Below are positions 59,512 through 64,000 of a DNA stretch of 64,000 nt, in pieces; the first letter of the stretch is position 1, and every line of letters begins with the position of its first letter. The stretch is from Centrapalus pauciflorus (lineage: Eukaryota; Streptophyta; Magnoliopsida; Asterales; Asteraceae). The notes beneath the pieces were generated by a model. That model saw only the letters and a list, made by a program, of their open reading frames with translations, made no database searches and was not told the DNA's origin. A program made the translations under genes and the position numbers. The DNA lies in assembly GCA_020465985.1 (NCBI GenBank), contig JAANYP010002985.1:572494-636493 (forward strand), written 5' to 3'.

Positions 59512-61009
59512 ATTGGATGGGTGATGTAGGATCAGTATGGTAGGTAGTGTCGAATGAAATCATAATTCTTTGTCTATTAGATTAGAACATAGATTCCAAC
59601 AAAGAAAGAAAACTTTTTGGCAAATGGAATTCTCTTTTCTTTTTTTTTAGCCAATCAAACATACAAATGATAAAATTTTCATTTCAATTCCACGTATACA
59701 AACAAACCCTTAGTATCGACTATCGAGTCAACAATGTATTAATTTGTGGATTAATTTCCATTAGCACTAATTCATTTTAGCATTGATCATGGCATGAAAA
59801 GGTGTGCATTGTTGCTAATAGTATCCATTATCTTGAGATTTTCTATAGATAGAAAAAGGTGAAACAAAGAAGAATCAAAAACTTGGTCATAAAGCTTGCA
59901 AAGAATTAATGGAAAACTAAAAAGTAAAAGTCTCAATTCTAAGTTCTAACTCTATACGCCATATTCCATACTACTTTTTGGTAAAGTCATGTGTATGACA
60001 CTTTGACCACTAAGCACACAAAATTCGTATATCATGATGATTACATGCCACAAACCAACATGTATTCACGTTTTTTTTTTTTACGTTTTCGTCCTTCCAT
60101 GTTAATTTTTTTCATGAAAGTCTTCAAGTTAATTTTTTCTTTTTTGTTTAGTGATTTGAATATTAGAACATGGTTTTTCAATTTTCAAAAATCCAGTTTA
60201 CTAATTATAACCGGGTTCTAATGTCCAAATTTTTACTAAACCAAAAAGAAAAAATTAACTTGAGCATTTTTATGAAAAAAAATAATAATAACAAAGAGAG
60301 ACGAAAACGCAAAACCGTGAAAACATATTAGTTTTATCATAATAAACCCTAAAATTAAAAGAAAGATTACTCAACTTCTAAATCCAACCAATCTCAACCT
60401 GTTATTACAGATTCTGGTAAAAGTAGCTATAATTAAAAAAAATACAAAAATTATTGCTATTAATGATAAAAAAAATTAAATAATATAGCTATGAACGGTA
60501 AAAAAAAAATAAAAAATTATTGCTATTTTTAACATATATTCATTTTCTTTTGATTTTGTCATATGTCACAATTACATTCTTCTTAGGTTGATTTGTACAC
60601 AACATATTTTTGTCATACACAATAATTTTATCTAAAATGATAAATTCAATCTTACTTTTAGAGGTACAAGACAAACATGATAAAAACATTATTAAAGATA
60701 AAATAATCATTTTATATAAGTTGTTGGGTATGATAAAAATATATTGTTTACAGATTAATTCCCATTAAAAAAATAGGATAATGAAATAATTTAAAATATA
60801 ATAAATAAAAATGGGGGCGCCGATTTCTTTGCGCCATCTTAGGTAGTTAACTTTAAACAGCGACATCAACGCCTCCCTCTTTTTAAGCATGAATATACTG
60901 TTTGTTGTAATAAACCCAACACTCTCCTTTTTAACCCAATACTATAATTAATAATACCCCCATCATTAAATCATTATTAAAAAAATAAAATAAATAACTT
61001 ACTTTCAGG

Positions 61010-61012
<3 letters not shown>
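59512..61012. other. AT-rich region, nothing recognised
   Basis: No open frame with family features and no clear terminal repeats. A TTATTGCTATT word recurs near 60440 and 60515. A small G+C-richer patch at 60812-60895 (GGGGGCGCCGATTTCTTTGC...) stands out but has no assigned role. Confidence 0.3.

Positions 61013-61084
<72 letters not shown>
61013..61084. repeat. (TA)n microsatellite 1 of the chain
   Basis: About 72 bp of TA, left flank of the first chained element. Confidence 0.95.
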
Positions 61085-61606
<522 letters not shown>

Positions 61607-61992
61607 AGATTTAGGTTCAAGTGAGTACCACCTCTAATGCAGCGCACCAGAAGGTACCTCCCTTAAAAGTAATTTTTTTGAAATTTTTTTTCATGAACAT
61701 GTTGTAATTAACATTACACAGATCATATGTGAATTTCACGCAAATCCGAACACTCTAAGTGGATGAAAACACGAATCACATAAATGCACGTTCACATGTC
61801 TTCAAAATTATGTAAGTGTGCGTTCACATCATTTTTTAGGAGCTAGGAGATGTGAATGCATGTGAAATTTACATATGATCTTCATAATGTTAATTAAAAC
61901 ATGTTTATGAAAAAAAAATTTAAAAAAGTTTTTTTAAACGTGGTACCTTCTGGTGCGCTGCATAACGGTGGTACTCTCTCGAACCATATTCT
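61607..61992. mobile_element. (TA)n-flanked inverted-repeat element 2
   Basis: About 386 bp. The left end has GGTTCAAGTGAGTACCACC then GCAGCGCACCAGAAGGTACC. The right end complemented has GGTTCGAGAGAGTACCACCG then GCAGCGCACCAGAAGGTACC. A terminal inverted repeat of about 48 bp. Non-coding, between two (TA)n tracts. Confidence 0.88.
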
Positions 61993-63830
<1,838 letters not shown>

Positions 63831-64000
63831 GGGGTGGGTTCAATGGAGAACCTTATGCATCGAAGAACCTTGAAGAACCACAATGCATCGCTAGAAAAAC
63901 TGAAATGCATCACGTAGAAATAGATGCATCATGTGAAAATAATGTAAAAATCGATGCATCATGCGGGAATTTGATGCATCACGTGGAAATAATGATGCAT
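63831..64000. mobile_element. (TA)n-flanked element 4, left end, cut by the window edge
   Basis: Begins GGGGTGGGTTCAATGGAGAA right after the TA tract, the same G-rich, AGAACC-containing type of end as element 3, followed by a field of GATGCATCACGTGGAAAT-like repeats. The right end lies outside the window. Confidence 0.6.

Overview
The window is plant nuclear DNA, very probably from a eudicot with a large, repeat-rich genome. It is AT-rich, carries long (TA)n, (CA)n and (GA)n microsatellites, and is almost entirely built of transposable elements: Ty1/copia retrotransposons, long LTRs of Ty3/gypsy-like type, hAT relics and several MITE-like elements. I recognise no host gene, tRNA, rRNA or CRISPR. 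Species cannot be told from the sequence.

Layout. 1-1643: 3' end and LTR of a copia element cut by the left edge. 1644-8486: an old Ty1/copia element (gag, protease, integrase, reverse transcriptase, RNase H) with stops and a mutated integrase, ending in its 3' LTR. 8487-8926: 3' piece of a long LTR ('family X', starts TGTAACATCC). 8927-12879: poorly explained AT-rich DNA with a MITE (10517-10895) and a foldback element (11504-11966). 12880-14817: minus-strand fragment of a second long LTR family ('family Y'). 14818-41372: a family Y LTR split by a deep nest of insertions. A family X solo LTR (15183-17625, repeat GGTGT) and a non-autonomous retroelement (17773-39566, repeat GTTTT) sit in it. 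The latter's 3' LTR was hit by a 289-bp MITE (9-bp repeat TTTTCAAAA), itself split by another solo LTR (23556-25596, repeat AGTTT), and by a complete 13.6-kb SIRE-like copia element (25902-39521, repeat TTATA). 41373-43304: hAT end plus unclassified repeat. 43305-45443: family X LTR with a 51-bp tandem array. 45444-52595: second SIRE-like copy, minus strand, cut off inside RNase H. 52596-53135: hAT (Tip100-like) tail. 53216-57465: family Y LTR split by a 1026-bp hAT element (8-bp repeat TTGTTTAA). 57466-59511: hAT transposase pseudogene and hAT ends. 61013-64000: a chain of four different inverted-repeat elements each embedded in (TA)n.

Most interesting biology. The SIRE-like element has three coding blocks: Gag (958 aa, two zinc knuckles), Pol in the same frame behind one stop codon, and a 1012-aa third ORF. 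Two facts suggest expression by splicing. The gag stop lies inside a CTAAC branch-point-like motif 21 nt before a TGTGCAG acceptor, and a good donor (AAG/GTTAGT; AAG/GTAAGT in the second copy) lies 1344 nt upstream in phase, so splicing would remove the stop and fuse Gag to Pol. The third ORF's ATG lies 2 nt after another CTAAC...TGTGCAG acceptor. Both coding copies are only lightly damaged, and the full copy's two LTRs differ by roughly 2% by eye, so the family was recently active.

LTR superfamily assignments for families X and Y rest only on their ends and internal style, because no coding region of either is present.
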